A stretch of DNA of 64,000 nucleotides from Astrothelium macrocarpum (GCA_021030915.1 JAGEMR010000011.1:1-64000), one strand, 5' to 3'. Numbered from the stretch's first letter, positions 10,878-21,358 are shown. The notes: a model not told the origin generated them from the letters alone. Program-made: numbers and translations.

Positions 10878-13222
10878 TCAAATTTCAAAAGAACCAACAG
10901 ACGTTTGTTCAAAGAGATTCGCAAATACAGAGCAATGTCCCTCGATGCCCAAGTCAGGGCAACCCTCAGTACCAATCTCAGAAAGCGCAGCACTGTCAAG
11001 CAGTGGGAAAGAACCGATAGGAGGCACTGTCGGGTCGACGTCGCCGGACGCTTGTTCTTCCACAAAGGCATCGATATCGGTCCCATGCTGCTCAGGCTGA
11101 GTCTTTGGGGAATCGCTTGCCCTCAAGAATGAAATCATTCCGTCCAATGCAACCCGTGCTTTTGGTGACGGAAGATTGGGAGCATTCCATGAATGGCAGG
11201 CTTGCAATAACAACGATCGCATCTCAGGTTCTGCCATACACCGTGGGACTGCACTTAGTCCCAAAGACATGCAGCTCTTCAGCTCAGAACATAAAATCAT
11301 CGCTGTAAGGTTGAAGTCGTGAATGTGCCGCACCAGCATTATTTTCATCGGAGCTAATTGGCCTCCCGGTTATGCCGCCTCAAGCATCGAGATGGAGTAT
11401 CTCACAATAGTTTCAGCCGCAAGGACGCATGATCGATGCTCCTTTTCGGAACTCTTTTGTCCAAGAAAACGACGACAAAGGAAACAGTAGGCTTTTTGGT
11501 ATACCAGCTCCAGTCTTAGACGATCGATTACTTCTGACGGCGAGTCTATCAAACACTGATCAAAAGGGACCATTTTCAGCTGCTGAGGAAGTTCATTCCT
11601 TGCCGCTGCAAGCCGCTTGCTTATGGTATGGATTTCCGCTTTGCTGGGCGGTTTAACCCAATGAGAAGAGACTACAATGTCTCCCATGATCGAAACGAGC
11701 TTCGAATAGCATATCTCTATCTGGACCAGAGTACATTCCTCGCCAGATCTCGATGAAGAAAAATGGGTCGGCAAAAAGTCAGTGTCCAGGAGATTAGCTG
11801 GCGGTGCAGCATCGCAAAGCCGGGAGTCCACACAGCTTACCCTGCCAACGCAACAGCTTACCGATATCTCAAGCCCACGAGCCACCATCCAGACTCTTCT
11901 ACGCATTTTGCAATCGAACGGAGAGAACGTAATTTTTCTGCTGGGATCCCGGTGGTATCCAGCCTGATAGCACAATTGAATGATCCATCCTAAAATCTGC
12001 CATATCCGTGAAGTAACGTCATGATACTTGAACAGGAGAGCAGTAGCGTAGAGGATGAGAGCCTCGATAAGATACGGTTGGGGTTTTGCAGTAGTATCCG
12101 CTTGAACTAGAGAAGAGGCAGCAAGCCTGATCAACAAATTGGCTTGTCCTTGAAGTGAAGCACCATTTGATGCTTGACTCGATATGACTGCACCAAGGCC
12201 GCTGGTGACGAGCAGCAGGGCGAGCCAAGGCGGATGGACATCATACGGATTGAGCCAAAAACTGAAGAATGTCAGATGGATTCATCCTGTATAGCAATGA
12301 AAATCTTGTCGCTTGTGGCAAACCTACCTGTTGCTAAAAAGTGGGTGCGTGCACAATTACTTCATGGCGTTAGATGATGGGCGTGAACAACATGTCGTAC
12401 TCCAGAGGCATACCTCTGGTCGGCTCCATTATATTGAACCACTTGGCAACAAATCGGTCCATCTCATTCTTTGGTGGGGGTATCTCTAGCACGTCGTGTA
12501 TGGAGAGGATCTGTGGGGCGCCTAGGAGAACATCGACATCTGGAATTGTCTGATCAAACATGTGTTCAGACAGTTCGTCCTCAGGCGTGTCTACATCTTA
12601 CTCGAGCTCGAAATAGGCCTTCACTTCTGCAATCTCTTCAGATGTCAGCGCTTTGAACAATACTCAAAGCGAAAAGAAATTCAATACATCATCAATGATT
12701 GACTCCAAATGAAAATGACCAATCCATTGCGTACTGCCACTCTTATAAAGCTTTAGTTTTCCCATCTGTGACGTCGTATCTTGGTCGACTGACTCGTCGC
12801 CTCCTACTCAAGGCCTTCTGGTAAAGATTCTTGGAGGCGGCTGACAAACGTCTTAAGCCGTTCCATCTTCTCTTTCGTAGAACCTTTCTTTTGTGCTACC
12901 GAAGAATATCTCGACCCTTTTTCTGTGTACCTACACAATGACTCTCGCGACCGCATATAGCACTGCAACCAATACGTGTCAGCGCTTCAATGTTGCAGTG
13001 CTTTCAGTGTCATTGAACAACGGCGACACTAATCTGCTCACAAACTGACAATCCACGATCGCACTTTAATTTTGAGATCCTGCATGGCCCACAAGCGAGC
13101 TTTACACGGCTCGAGCGTTTCCGGTGGCGATCATTTGAGGTTCCTTCGCTTTCTTGTCGAATGTTTGAAACGACGCTTTCTGTTGATTCCTCATTCCTGC
13201 AGGAAGCAATGCTTTGAGACAT
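10878..13222 (-). pseudogene. Broken Zn2Cys6 fungal transcription factor
   Basis: Minus-strand remnant of a Gal4-type regulator. It begins at ATG 13222 and shows the first half of a Zn2Cys6 cluster (ACGPCRISKLKCDRG); the second half is out of frame. Then come the linker motif IPPPKNEMDRFVAKWF (about 12500), and the fungal-specific transcription-factor middle domain with RRRVWMVARGLEISVSC and CDAAPPANLLDTDF (12137-11373). Breaks: TAA at 12598-12600, a T-run frameshift near 12328-12332 beside an intron boundary, and TAA at 11370-11372 inside LEAA*PGGQL, where relatives have Gln; both stops fit CAA to TAA. Two introns still look spliceable (near 12410-12355 and 12330-12265). No intact product is possible without the breaks. 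Confidence 0.75.
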
Positions 13223-14697
13223 GTTGCGATACTAAAGCAGGACACAGCCGGTAGGATCCAAGTCATCAAATAGATGCCCATGAGAGTCGGTGGTAACAAG
13301 TCCTGCCTATATCAATTGACCCCATCTTATCCGCCATCTCATTCGATCATCATGTTTTGAAAAGCACCTTGATCAGTTAGATAGTTGCTCCCATTTGTTC
13401 CAGCCCCCTGTCTGCCCACGTTGCCTCAGCTTGCCTGTTCCAGCCTGCCCTTGCCTGCCTGCCCTAGCCTGTCTGTCCTGGCCTGCCTGCTTGCTTGTGT
13501 GCCTGCTCCTGCTTTGGGTATACCACTTCGTATGAGATCAATATTGGTAATGGACAATGTGAATACTCATGGGAATAAGGACACGCCTATTGGAGCTGAG
13601 TTCACTGCATGGTCATAGACGATTCTAATGCTGACGAGAGTGTTTATGAGAAGAGGGATGGGAATGCTGGGCTGCGCGTGAGACCTTTCGACGAGAGGTC
13701 GTGGACCCATTCATCATATATCCGAAGAACATACTCCACTGTCATGAGCAGCATCTTGCAGTGATACGTCAGCACGCTACTGCCGCGTAGAAGTTGTCCA
13801 TGGTCGGCTTGTTCGTAGGAGAATGCTGCAAGCCTTGAACATTACCAGGTTAAAGCTGTGGGATTCATATAAAGACTGCGAGGTCTTCTTGGAGTGGCAA
13901 GAGCATGATAGTGAGAGTTCTAAGGAAGAAGCTACTACGGCTTATTGTGTTCGCTTATCGTCCTCAGTGCTTCCTTCAGGCATGGGGCCATCAATGGACC
14001 TTAAGCAAGATCGCTTGATGACAGTAGCCAACAAGCTCTCTGTAGTCAGTGTCCGCGCAGACTTCTATCAAGCAGGATAAGAAGAAATGATTACCCTGCT
14101 ACCGCATGCCACCTATCTTCAAAACCAGACCTTTGTAAAGGCGGCAACATCAGCGATACTAGCCCTCAGAAAAAGGATCCACGAGAAAGCTTCCTTCGAA
14201 ACCCTCAAAAGCCAGGACGATAGTCCCTATATTTCAATAGCAGTGTCACATCCTCACGAGTCCAGCATTTTAGAAGTTGTGAATGGAACGTAAACTGGAA
14301 ATAGTAGGTACGACGAAAATTTTGTTATACTGAAGGCTGGGAAGAATGCTTGGGAGTCTTTGGTACGATCGTGCGACGAGACCGCACAGGTGCTCAAAAT
14401 CATAAAATGCATGTGCATCAACTGCCACGAGGAAGCTTGAGCCGGCATTGGCAAAACTTGAAAGAACGGGAAATGGCCGTAAAGGATGACGATTGAAGCT
14501 CATTATGCGAGATCGTAAGTGCCCGTACGTGGGGAGATATGAGGAGATATGTTTACTGCGCTCCCTTAGGCTACTCTGCCGCACGACCATCTCGGAGCGA
14601 TAGTAACGTAGTAAGCAGTTGCGCTTCTCCAGAGCAAAAGAAAAGTTGAGCAAAGAAAGAGTAAAATCAGAACAATCTCCTGTATAGGAGATAAGAC
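13223..14697. other. Intergenic with CCTGCCT-type low-complexity tract
   Basis: No gene recognised in 1.5 kb. The + strand at about 13400-13510 is an imperfect simple repeat built on CCTGCCT/TTGCCTG units. Short open frames at 13823-14080 and 14087-14293 (+) have no recognisable domain. Confidence 0.45.
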
Positions 14698-14773
14698 TGA
14701 TTGATGGCGGGTTCGAACCGCCGACCTCTCGCGAACATTAGGCGAGCGTGATCACCTACTACACCAATCAACC
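14698..14773 (-). tRNA. tRNA-Val-like gene with 9-nt anticodon loop
   Basis: Minus-strand 76-nt cloverleaf. The acceptor stem GGTTGAT/ATCAATC (one G-T pair), the D arm (GTG/CAC), the anticodon stem CTCGC/GCGAG and the T arm GGCGG-TTCGAAC-CCGCC all pair. The B box is canonical. The body closely resembles fungal tRNA-Val(AAC), whose loop is CTAACAC; here the loop is CTAATGTTC, nine bases. No T-run follows directly (TTTT only about 29 nt downstream); instead a perfect 6-bp hairpin (ATCTCC/GGAGAT) lies there. It is either a tRNA pseudogene with intact stems or an unusual tRNA; an AAT anticodon (Ile) can be read if the loop is counted from its 5' side. Confidence 0.6.
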
Positions 14774-15276
14774 AAGATGGTAAATGTAAAGCATAATACA
14801 GATATGATGTTTCAATACCTCTGAAGTAATAATAAATGTCCGAAATCCAAAGAAAATTAAGCTGGCTGGATATTCAGATGGGTTTGCCGATGTTCAGCCG
14901 ATAAGCTCCGAAGCTCCGATCTCATCTCATTCAGCTCTGAGGCTCCACGCCTGACACTTCCCTTATGGATGGTTTTTATCATTTATCAGCTCCTATATTG
15001 ATAAAAGAAGAGAGATGGTCTTACATGTCTAAGTCTATTGCTTAGATATGTCAGAGAGCAACAATAAGTGACGTAATATGGATTTATTGCTATTGAACGA
15101 ATATTCAGCTATGGAATTTGGTGAAGCAGCTGTTCAGGTGGCCAACTAGCCACGTCCACTAGCGTCGGAAATCGGATCCCGAGCTCCGACCCTCGGCAAA
15201 ACCTCGGCAGAACGTCATGAATCAGGGCGTTCTCTGGAGGATCCGTGACAAGATAGAAAGAAAACTTCAAAAAAAG
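14774..15276. other. Spacer between two tRNA-like genes
   Basis: No coding sequence recognised. Ends in a run of seven A (15269-15275), which on the minus strand is the T7 terminator of the following tRNA gene. Confidence 0.5.
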
Positions 15277-15379
15277 TGCTTCGTGCAAGGATCGAACTTG
15301 CGACCTTCAGATTATTCAAATTGGACTTGATCATAACACTATATGAGACTGACGTGATAGCCAACTACACCAACGAAGC
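15277..15379 (-). tRNA. tRNA-Met(CAT), elongator, with 29-nt intron
   Basis: The minus-strand gene is 103 nt; removing 15313-15341 leaves a 74-nt tRNA. Acceptor stem GCTTCGT/ACGAAGC and T stem GCAAG/CTTGC pair perfectly. The anticodon region TCAGT-CTCATAA-TCTGA AGGTC matches elongator tRNA-Met of yeasts and fungi, including its usual T31/T39 mismatch. The intron sits after position 37, the canonical place. The B box is GTTCGATCC. A T7 run follows immediately (15275-15269), a good RNA polymerase III terminator. Confidence 0.9.
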
Positions 15380-15504
15380 CGGTTTTGAAAGGTACAATTG
15401 AAAGTATATTATTTTCATATATATCATCTCATATTATGTTATCTTTATCAAATTCTCAGGCAAGATTGAAGAATTAGACTGTCCTGAAAATATATAATAT
15501 TACA

Positions 15505-15660
15505 AAGACGCTATCGCTTCCGGTTTATCGCCAATAGTGTCCGATTTTATATTGATAAATGGAGTAGTGCCGAGCCTCAGGAAGCCCTTGATTCAATGTA
15601 TCAATGGTATGAGTATGCAGACGTCTGCTATGCACTCCTGGTAGACGTCCCAACCGCATT
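15505..15660 (+). pseudogene. Fragment of a HET-domain gene
   Basis: The + strand from about 15550 reads SSAEPQEALDSMYQWYEYA then DVCYALLVDVPT, which matches the core of the intact HET gene at 16344-18239 (SSAELQEAINSMYQWYEHA, DICYAYLVDVPT). Upstream similarity fades near 15505, with the tryptophan-rich part scrambled. Similarity stops abruptly after DVPT at about 15656, where a different dispersed sequence begins. It has neither a start nor the rest of the domain, so it is a truncated duplicate. Confidence 0.75.
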
Positions 15661-15903
15661 GATTGAGGTTAATACGTCGCAGAGCCAGAAGATCGGTCAA
15701 CACACCGGAGATGCTGATCGCTTTTGTTTCTGCCGTCGGAGTTAGAGAAGCAGAACAGCAATTGCTGATCTCGATGAGCAGAAGCATGCATTGCTTTGAA
15801 CGATCAAAGTATACGTCCAAGAAGAATAGAAGAGCAGTTTCTTCTCCGGAGACGTTCAGTCACATGATCATTATTATCCGTGCTATCCCAGGCACATCTT
15901 ACT
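15655..15903 (+). repeat. Dispersed repeat, copy 1
   Basis: About 250 bp starting CGCATTGATTGAGG and ending around CCCAGGCACATCTT recurs on the opposite strand at 27416-27643, with substitutions and small indels. Its translation in the other copy contains ALIEDDTSQSWKIGR and later GDVQSHDHGYPHHPGHI. The family is unknown. Here it is fused directly to the HET fragment. Confidence 0.65.
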
Positions 15904-16343
15904 TCTCACTCTTTTGCCCGAGAGACATTACAAGTACACGGAAGCATCAAAGTTCTCTCCATGTCCATAGGTTGACGGTCTGGCTCTGATACTTATTCGA
16001 TTCAGCGAAAACTGAGGCAATCGTAAGATGTACGAAGTAATTGGTTCATGCCATTGTGCCACAACAGAATGCATTAAAGCAAAGGTCGCCAATCGATCGA
16101 AGGCCATCTTTAATGCGCATTACAAAAGTTATCTTCCAATGGAGCTACATGGCTGTACGGTCTCGTGTTCCGCATCTGGTCATGAAGGCTTCCATGATAG
16201 ATGCAGCCTCACTTACGGTAAGGCATAGCCACGTTGGTTCTATCTGCCTTGTCTCTCTATTGGTAATGGTTTGATCGCTCTCCAAAGTTTCTCTCTCTCG
16301 CTCACTGCGGCTTTGGAAAGATCTTTCCTGACCTCGTTCTGCC

Positions 16344-18239
16344 ATGCGTCTCCTTGAGACTTCAACCCTGGAACTTCGTGAGTTCACTGGCCATGTTCCT
16401 CCATATGCCATACTCTCCCATACATGGGAAGATGAGGAGGTTCTCTTCCAAGATGTCGTAAATGGCACAGCTCCAAAGAGAGCAGGGTACAGAAAGGTTC
16501 AATCATGCTGTGACCTTGCTGCTTCCGACGGTTATACTATGGTCTGGATCGATACGTGCTGCATCGATAAAAGCAGTAGTGCTGAGCTCCAGGAAGCCAT
16601 TAATTCCATGTATCAGTGGTATGAGCATGCAGACATCTGCTATGCATACCTGGTAGACGTCCCGACCGTCTCGGATGAGACCCAACTCGACTACTACCAC
16701 CATCCAGGATCACCCTTTACCCAAAGTAGATGGTTTACAAGGGGTTGGACATTACAAGAGCTACTAGCACCACCAGAAGTTGTCTTTTATTCTCAAGATT
16801 GGACGGTGATTGGTATGCGAACCGAAAACCGTTGGCCGGATCTCGTGGCGAACATCACGGGAATCAGGAGTGACCTTTTACAGTCTAAGAGACCTCGTTT
16901 AGAGAGTGCAAGTGTTGCAGAGAAGATGTCGTGGGCTTCGACACGATTTAATACGCGGAAGGAAGACCTTGCTTACTGCTTGCTTGGCATCTTTCACGTC
17001 AAAATGCCGCTCATCTACGGCGAGGGAGAAAGAGCCTTTATCAGACTCCAAGAAGAGATAATAAAGGACTCTGATGACACTTCGATTTTTGCTTGGGAAG
17101 CGCCGGAACACCAATTACATTTCGATCGGAATTTTACCGAAATCGGAAGAGATTTTGAAGGGATTCTAGAGTATTCCCGGCGCAGCCTCACGGTACAGGA
17201 TTTCTCTGGACTTTTGGCTGAATCTCCACATTACTTCTTTGGATCGAGGCATTTTGGGTTTGGCCGTCAGAACATTGACGCACCAGCATCTTCTATGAAC
17301 AACAATAGCTTACAGGTCACGTTTAAGATGGCTCGAATCAACGGGACACAAGATTACTTTCTGGCCAACATCAGCTGTTGTGACATGCGGACCGATCAAG
17401 TGGTCGCCATTATTTTGAAGCGTCTCTCGTGCAACGGAGCATATGCTAGAGTCATTCCCATCATAATCCTAATTTCTCGATGGAATGCTCTATGTTGTCT
17501 GGGTACAGATGTGTGGTCCTGGCAGACTGTATCCGCGAGCCAAATTATTCGGCATCGGCTGGAATGTCTACCTAAGCGACATTCGATCAGCTTAAGCTCC
17601 AGGTATTTCAGGAAAGAAACTCGGGACGCGCTCTGTTTACAGCCTGATCTACGGACCTTTCCTATTCCCACAAAAGAACCCATCTTTGAAGTAGTCGCGT
17701 CATATCCAGCACTGATGGCCGAATGTGTGCCCGATCCAACGCCCACACTTGCTAAAGAGTCTCTTGGTTACACCAGTTTGATTGACCTTAATGTTCCATT
17801 TGTCCTCTGTGGGGTTTTCATTGTGAATGTCCGGCTTGCATGGCTGGCAAAAGCGGCGGTAATTGATCATTTTGGTGTTGCCGTAGGATTTGATTGCTAC
17901 TTGAGGCCGATGATGAAGGTTGTTGAATGCCAAACACTGCAAAGCTATTATTCAGATTCTGGAGTCAAGACCTTGCAAAGCGGGCATCTAAATGGCTGGC
18001 AGCCAGGCAAAGATGCTGATGGGTTAGCCGAGAATATTTTCAAGACGGTCATCCGCGATAGAGAACACTTCCCATCAAGGCAAAGTCGTGCATTCAAAAT
18101 CTCCCGCGGTTACGAAGTCTCCATCGTCATTGAACCTGCGTCAGATACACTCGACGCTAACAATTGTAGAATGCAAGTGTGGATGGTATTATGTGCAAGT
18201 GGGCCCCCTAACGCTCTTGGAACACTTGCGAATCTCTAA
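16344..18239 (+). CDS. HET-domain protein (heterokaryon incompatibility type)
   Basis: Intact intronless gene, 631 residues. The N-terminal third is a typical HET domain: YAILSHTWEDEEVLFQDV, WIDTCCIDKSSSAELQEAI, the SRWFTRGWTLQELLAPPEV block, then MSWASTRFNTRKEDLAYCLLGIF and MPLIYGEGERAFIRLQEEI. HET domains trigger cell death after fusion of incompatible hyphae; most family members have no tested function. The C-terminal ~380 residues have no recognised domain. The start ATG is the one just before the conserved MRLLETST opening. A truncated relative lies just upstream and a second HET gene 3 kb downstream. Confidence 0.9.
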   Translation: MRLLETSTLELREFTGHVPPYAILSHTWEDEEVLFQDVVNGTAPKRAGYRKVQSCCDLAASDGYTMVWIDTCCIDKSSSAELQEAINSMYQWYEHADICYAYLVDVPTVSDETQLDYYHHPGSPFTQSRWFTRGWTLQELLAPPEVVFYSQDWTVIGMRTENRWPDLVANITGIRSDLLQSKRPRLESASVAEKMSWASTRFNTRKEDLAYCLLGIFHVKMPLIYGEGERAFIRLQEEIIKDSDDTSIFAWEAPEHQLHFDRNFTEIGRDFEGILEYSRRSLTVQDFSGLLAESPHYFFGSRHFGFGRQNIDAPASSMNNNSLQVTFKMARINGTQDYFLANISCCDMRTDQVVAIILKRLSCNGAYARVIPIIILISRWNALCCLGTDVWSWQTVSASQIIRHRLECLPKRHSISLSSRYFRKETRDALCLQPDLRTFPIPTKEPIFEVVASYPALMAECVPDPTPTLAKESLGYTSLIDLNVPFVLCGVFIVNVRLAWLAKAAVIDHFGVAVGFDCYLRPMMKVVECQTLQSYYSDSGVKTLQSGHLNGWQPGKDADGLAENIFKTVIRDREHFPSRQSRAFKISRGYEVSIVIEPASDTLDANNCRMQVWMVLCASGPPNALGTLANL

Positions 18240-18779
18240 TATCTGTCCAAAGCACCAGCAACCTCATAAGATAATGTACAGAAGACAGCTTGCTCCAAAT
18301 TGAAAGTTTGCATATCATTCGTGTCATGGTTCTGAGATCAAACCTCGCCATTCATGGTTTTTGGCTTTTTTCAGAAGGCCATAGGCTTTTGCTCCCAGCA
18401 AACACAACAATGCTATCGTCCTCTTCAACGATGTCGTAAGTCCAGCCAAGAAGTCCAGTTTCTGTTTCGAACAGACACGATCCAAACGCTGTCAGCTGGA
18501 GACCCTGAAGGTTGGACCGTCCACCTTAAGAGTGACTGAGTCAGCACTGACTCTCGCTTAGCGGTTTTCTTAGCTGGGCTGGTCATAGGGTTGGCGTAAG
18601 GGTTCCAGGAGCCGCTACGTATACTTAACTTCTAAGTGTTACCGCTTGTTGAATTTGTCTCATTCTGATCCTTGAACCTGAAAGTCAGCTAGTTAGCTGC
18701 AAGACTAAGGTCGATCCAGAGCGTCTCTGCCTAAGTTAAAAACTTTCTTGCGACTGTTTACCGAATTCTCATTGTTCCG
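18240..18779. other. Intergenic
   Basis: 540 bp between the HET gene and the broken hydrolase. A near-palindromic GAGTGACTGAGTCAGCACTG stretch lies near 18530. No gene recognised. Confidence 0.45.
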
Positions 18780-19652
18780 ATGGTCTCTGATATTATTTTC
18801 GTACCGGGCATGTGCTCGGTAGGAGACATAGTATACAAAGATCTTGTCGAGGAACTAAGGAAGAGCATTCCATCTTTGGATTCGCATATCATCAATCTAC
18901 CATCCGTCGATGCCATCAAGACAAATGCAAATCTAGAACCGAACGGCTTTGAGGCTGATGTCAACGCAATTCGTGTTCGAATCCAGTCTCTTGTCAACGC
19001 TCATAAGTCTATTCTACTAGTTGCACATTCGTACGGCGGGACGCCGGCGCTTTATGCCTCTGAGGGCCTCTGAGAGACGCAAAATGCCCATCAATCAGGA
19101 GGCGTGACCAAAATCGGCTTGATGAGCTCCAGTTTAACCCTTCCAGGCGGAACGATCGCCGGTGATCGTGAAGAGTGGAAAAAAGCCAACGGACAGATCG
19201 AGGACTCTGTCCCACAGATAGAACAATACAGAAAGGTACGCAGTGTTACAGACCCAGAACGCGGCTTTGGGATTTTGAACCAAAGCCAATGTGAGGGGAC
19301 TAGGAGCACTGATAGATTGGCAAACCAGGAAATGTTTATTGTACCAACCGGTTTTGAAGCTGTCTGGATGAACGACCTTCCAGACGAGCATGTCCTTCGC
19401 GCCAGCTTGAGACCTTTGCCTTTGAGTACGGTGCTTACACCCACACCCGACGCTGACATAAAGAGCTGGGATATTGCGTATTTAGCGACAACTCACATTG
19501 ACCTTGCGATGCCAGAAGCTTTCCAGAAACACTTGGCTGATAGAGCCAGAGACAACGGAGCAGAGGTTCAATATAAGAAAATTAAATCGGGCCATTTTGT
19601 TCAAGTAAGCCACAAGCATGAAGTCATAGATTGGATCAAGGCTCTGTTATAG
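18780..19652 (+). pseudogene. Alpha/beta hydrolase with one in-frame TGA
   Basis: A single frame runs from ATG 18780 to TAG 19650-19652, interrupted only by TGA at 19071-19073 (codon 98). Before it stand the alpha/beta-hydrolase features: IIFVPGMCS and the nucleophile elbow VAHSYGGTPAL with Ser84. After it the frame continues with GGVTKIGLMSSSLTLPG, later WMNDLPDE and the C-terminal GHFVQVSHKHEV that would supply the catalytic His. The stop lies where relatives often have Arg or similar, so CGA to TGA is plausible. An optional intron (about 19237-19332, GTACGC...CCAG, phase 0) could remove a non-conserved stretch. The gene is probably dead or truncated; readthrough cannot be excluded. Confidence 0.7.
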
Positions 19653-20198
19653 ACTCTGTTGGCTATTATTAATGGATAAACTCACTGTAAAGTTGGGTAT
19701 CGTAGTATGTGAACCACTAATATAAAATTTAAACCCAAGAAACTGTTCAATAGATAAACAAACGACTTGAGCCTTTCCGCCGAATGCTGGTACTGTATGT
19801 TTGAATTGACAGAGCCAGGCAGTCAACCGTAGCTCTTTGGGATGGGGGCAGTCTCTTCTTACAAGAGGCTATTGTATACGGTGGCTGTCACGCAAAGAGA
19901 AAGGCGAGATTTGGTGATGAACTCATTCGCATTTCCAATCGTCTAAAGCAGGCGTAGCAAGCGAAGTACGAACGGGAAAAAAAGAAGACGAATTGATACT
20001 TCAGTGCCTTAAGACCAGAATGTTTGCGTGCGGATCTGCGGCTGTAGGACATAGACCGGGGAGATTGTTCAATGGCAACCTTTCCGCTTTTAGATAGCTA
20101 GTTCAACAACCTCCTCTCCTCCGGGAGGATCTGTGTTCCTTGGTCCCACTATCAAACCCCTGCGGGGCACAGTTGTGAGAACCTTTGCTTCCGAAACT
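19653..20198. other. Intergenic
   Basis: No gene recognised; leads into the inverted repeat at 20199. Confidence 0.45.
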
Positions 20199-20486
20199 GG
20201 ACGAGACAGTCTGTCCGTGGCAGTAAGAGTGGGCCGAAAATGGCAAACGGGCCACCACCACCAAATTAGCAGCCCCCAGAGCTTCAATTCACGATCGATA
20301 TCTCTATCAAATATATGGAGCAGGTAATCAGACAAGCCAACATTAAATCAACTGCAGCAGAAAAGAATTCCCATATTTAAATGAGACAAAAACGAAATAT
20401 AGCTTCAGAGGCTGCTGATTTTAGTGATGGCGGCCTGTGTGTCATTTTCGGCCCACTCTTACTGCCACGGACAGACTGTCTCGTCC
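20199..20486. repeat. Inverted repeat with perfect 44-nt arms
   Basis: The 44 nt at 20199-20242 are the exact reverse complement of 20443-20486. Towards the centre the arms continue as diverged inverted copies (to about 20300 and from about 20385), leaving a small AT-rich loop. This resembles the remains of a foldback or terminal-inverted-repeat element. No coding capacity is seen. Confidence 0.85.
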
Positions 20487-20675
20487 CAACTACTTGGCCC
20501 AAGCTCAAGGTCCAACTCAAGCTGGCCATTTCGCGGTGATGCATGGTGCAGCAAAAGGATATGGGTATAGCCAAACAAGATCGACGAGCAACGGCTCAGC
20601 TCCTCGAGGTAATCCCCATACTCTTTGCTTCCTTGCCCACGACTCAGCCTTCCCTACACCACACATGCAACCCAA
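20482..20675 (+). pseudogene. Duplicated fragment of the IST1 gene (exon 2 plus intron edges)
   Basis: This stretch parallels the coding strand of IST1 (minus strand 42,490-42,300): the end of intron 1, exon 2 and the start of intron 2. It reads KLKVQLKLAISR, a TGA, then CMVQQKD and RRATAQLLE, against KLKVQLKLAISRLRMVQQKD in IST1. Intron 2 sequence (CTCTTTGCTTCCTTGCCCAC) is also shared, so this was copied as DNA and not from mRNA. The left border coincides with the end of the inverted-repeat arm. Many substitutions indicate age. Confidence 0.8.
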
Positions 20676-21358
20676 TCGTACAAGTGCTGTGATAGACACA
20701 ATTTTGGGACTTTCTTAGCTAGTACATGACGTATCTCGTCTTCACCCCATTGGCAACGCCACCGCGAAAATCTTCCACTCTGGCATCGATCTGGCAAGAG
20801 TCGCCGTAGAATGAACGGGACGTTAATTCGAAATCACAGACACGGTATATCAGCGAATCTGTTGGTTTCTCGTGATCCACGATATCGTCCTTTAAATCAT
20901 TCAATTGAGATGGCTTTAAAGATTTAAAATCTGTCCTTTTTTTGCCAGAATATCCATGAGGTACGACGAAGAGCTTCAATTCCCAAAAGAACGGCACTTT
21001 TTACCTGCATTTATCGCGGAGAAGAGTCAATATGTTCTCTACTTCAACCTGCTCAGCAAAATCTAGGGCTTCATGTCTTGATCCTCCGTCATATCAGAGA
21101 TCTTCCACGGTATTTAGTACTGTTTGGCTCACTACTTAATTAGCTCGCGAGATTGCTCTCCAATTGGATGCTAACACAGCTGCTTAATTGGCTGTTGGGA
21201 CAATTGTTGAATTAGTTGCTAAAGTGTTTGCTCGATAAGCTGCTCAAATGGCTGTTAGGACGGCTGAGAACTTGGGTTTCGCGCTGGCGAGGCTGTTGTG
21301 ACCCTATCGTTGCTACAGCCGATCGTGGTCATGCCGAGTGACGAGCAAGTTGAAAGCT
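20676..21358. other. Accessory spacer with orphan open frame and degenerate repeat
   Basis: A minus-strand open frame of 92 codons (20719-20997) has no recognised domain; it could be a remnant exon. At about 21165-21275 two related segments (GCTGCTTAATTGGCTGTTGG and GCTGCTCAAATGGCTGTTAG) lie some 65 bp apart in degenerate repeat sequence. No credible gene. Confidence 0.4.
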
